DNA of 64,000 bases from Arenibacter sp041392165 (GTDB taxonomy: Bacteria; Bacteroidota; Bacteroidia; Flavobacteriales; Flavobacteriaceae). The first letter of the stretch is position 1. Each line of letters begins with the position of its first letter. The translations under genes were made by a program, and so were the position numbers. This document shows positions 63,686 through 64,000 of this stretch, piece by piece. The notes under the pieces are model-generated. The model had not been told where the DNA came from, ran no database searches, and worked only from the letters and a program-made list of their open reading frames with translations. The stretch covers positions 744,001 to 808,000 of the forward strand of contig JAWKMN010000001.1 in NCBI GenBank assembly GCA_041392165.1, in the 5' to 3' direction.

Positions 63686-64000
63686 ATGAGCAAGCAAAAG
63701 ACAAGAAGGGAAGCCTTGGTATATCATGCCAAGCCGCAACCCGGGAAGATAAAAATAGTTCCTACCAAACCCTATGCTACCCAAAGGGATCTGGGACTGG
63801 CCTATTCGCCCGGTGTGGCCGAGCCCTGTCTTGAGATTGCCAAGAATAAGGCCAATGTATACAAATATACGGCCAAAGGAAATATTGTGGCCGTGATATC
63901 CAATGGTACTGCGGTCCTGGGGTTGGGAGATATTGGTCCTGAGGCTTCCAAGCCGGTGATGGAAGGCAAGAGCCTTCTGTTTAAGATTTTTGCGGATATA
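63686..64000 (+). CDS. maeB: NADP-dependent malic enzyme, N-terminal part (continues outside the window)
   Basis: The first 105 residues of a malic enzyme, open to the end of the window. MSKQKTRREALVYHAKPQPGKI is typical, followed by TKPYATQRDLGLAYSPGVAEPCLEIA and NIVAVISNGTAVLGLGDIGPEASKPVMEGKSLLFKIFADI, the Tyr-containing substrate block and the start of the malic domain. It converts malate to pyruvate with NADP reduction. The phosphotransacetylase-like C-terminal domain usual in this family lies outside the window, so MaeB rather than another malic enzyme is inferred from the N-terminus. Confidence 0.93.
   Translation, partial: MSKQKTRREALVYHAKPQPGKIKIVPTKPYATQRDLGLAYSPGVAEPCLEIAKNKANVYKYTAKGNIVAVISNGTAVLGLGDIGPEASKPVMEGKSLLFKIFADI

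Overview
The window is a chromosomal stretch from a member of the Bacteroidetes, almost certainly a Flavobacteriaceae (marine-type flavobacterium). Evidence: the gene order rplM-rpsI-rpsB-tsf, rimP-nusA-infB and the complete alternative complex III (act) plus aa3-type oxidase operon; many lipoproteins with a Cys after a short hydrophobic leader; beta-barrel genes of the PorT type; and many upstream boxes that fit the Bacteroidetes promoter consensus TTG-N17-20-TAnnTTTG rather than the E. coli -35/-10. Nearly all of it is housekeeping core genome.

Layout. 1-3.2 kb: 3' end of galE, a degenerate-looking REP-associated transposase followed by REP-like hairpins, and small envelope or unknown genes. 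3.2-7.4 kb: sucA and sucB (2-oxoglutarate dehydrogenase E1 and E2). 7.5-10 kb: a retropepsin-like protease, tatD, ansA, tRNA-Ser(GGA). 10.1-13.3 kb: an exbB-like, small membrane protein, exbD, exbD energising-motor operon with a beta-barrel gene behind it. 13.3-16.8 kb (minus): asnS-rpoN-PAP2-like membrane protein. 16.9-21 kb (minus): an MMPL/RND transporter and pyrH-frr. 21.2-23.2 kb: M61 peptidase. 23.2-26.4 kb (minus): rplM-rpsI-rpsB-tsf. 26.7-32.2 kb: lipoprotein, polA, glycosylasparaginase-like hydrolase, cutC. 32.3-35.1 kb: two tandem membrane-anchored metallophosphoesterases and a thioredoxin-fold protein lacking CxxC. 35.2-38.5 kb: large DUF2723 membrane protein. 38.8-43.8 kb: tRNA-Gln(TTG) and rimP-nusA-infB. 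44.0-56.2 kb: SPOR gene, then actABCDEF-coxBA, the respiratory core of the window. 56.4-59.5 kb: DUF2807 protein and an acyl-CoA dehydrogenase/oxidase. 59.8-61.3 kb: an AT-rich AAA ATPase gene followed by a long imperfect inverted repeat, the only clearly accessory patch. 61.4-64 kb: ruvB, queG, and the 5' part of maeB.

The most important caution for any reader is sequence quality. Essential or core genes sucA, exbB, infB, coxB and queG carry short indels that break the frame while the protein on both sides of each break stays perfectly family-like, and rpsB carries one in-frame TAG. Almost all indels sit in short homopolymers. They are much more likely sequencing or assembly errors than real gene loss; these genes are annotated here as single loci.

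Candidate undescribed items are modest: a gene-cassette-like unit (AAA ATPase plus attC-like hairpin), a structured rpsB leader, a promoter-terminator pair in front of rimP-nusA-infB, helix-hairpin-helix tails shared by ribosomal protein S2 and the respiratory subunit ActC, and REP-like palindromes associated with a RAYT-type transposase. I saw no CRISPR array, prophage, restriction system or secondary-metabolite cluster.
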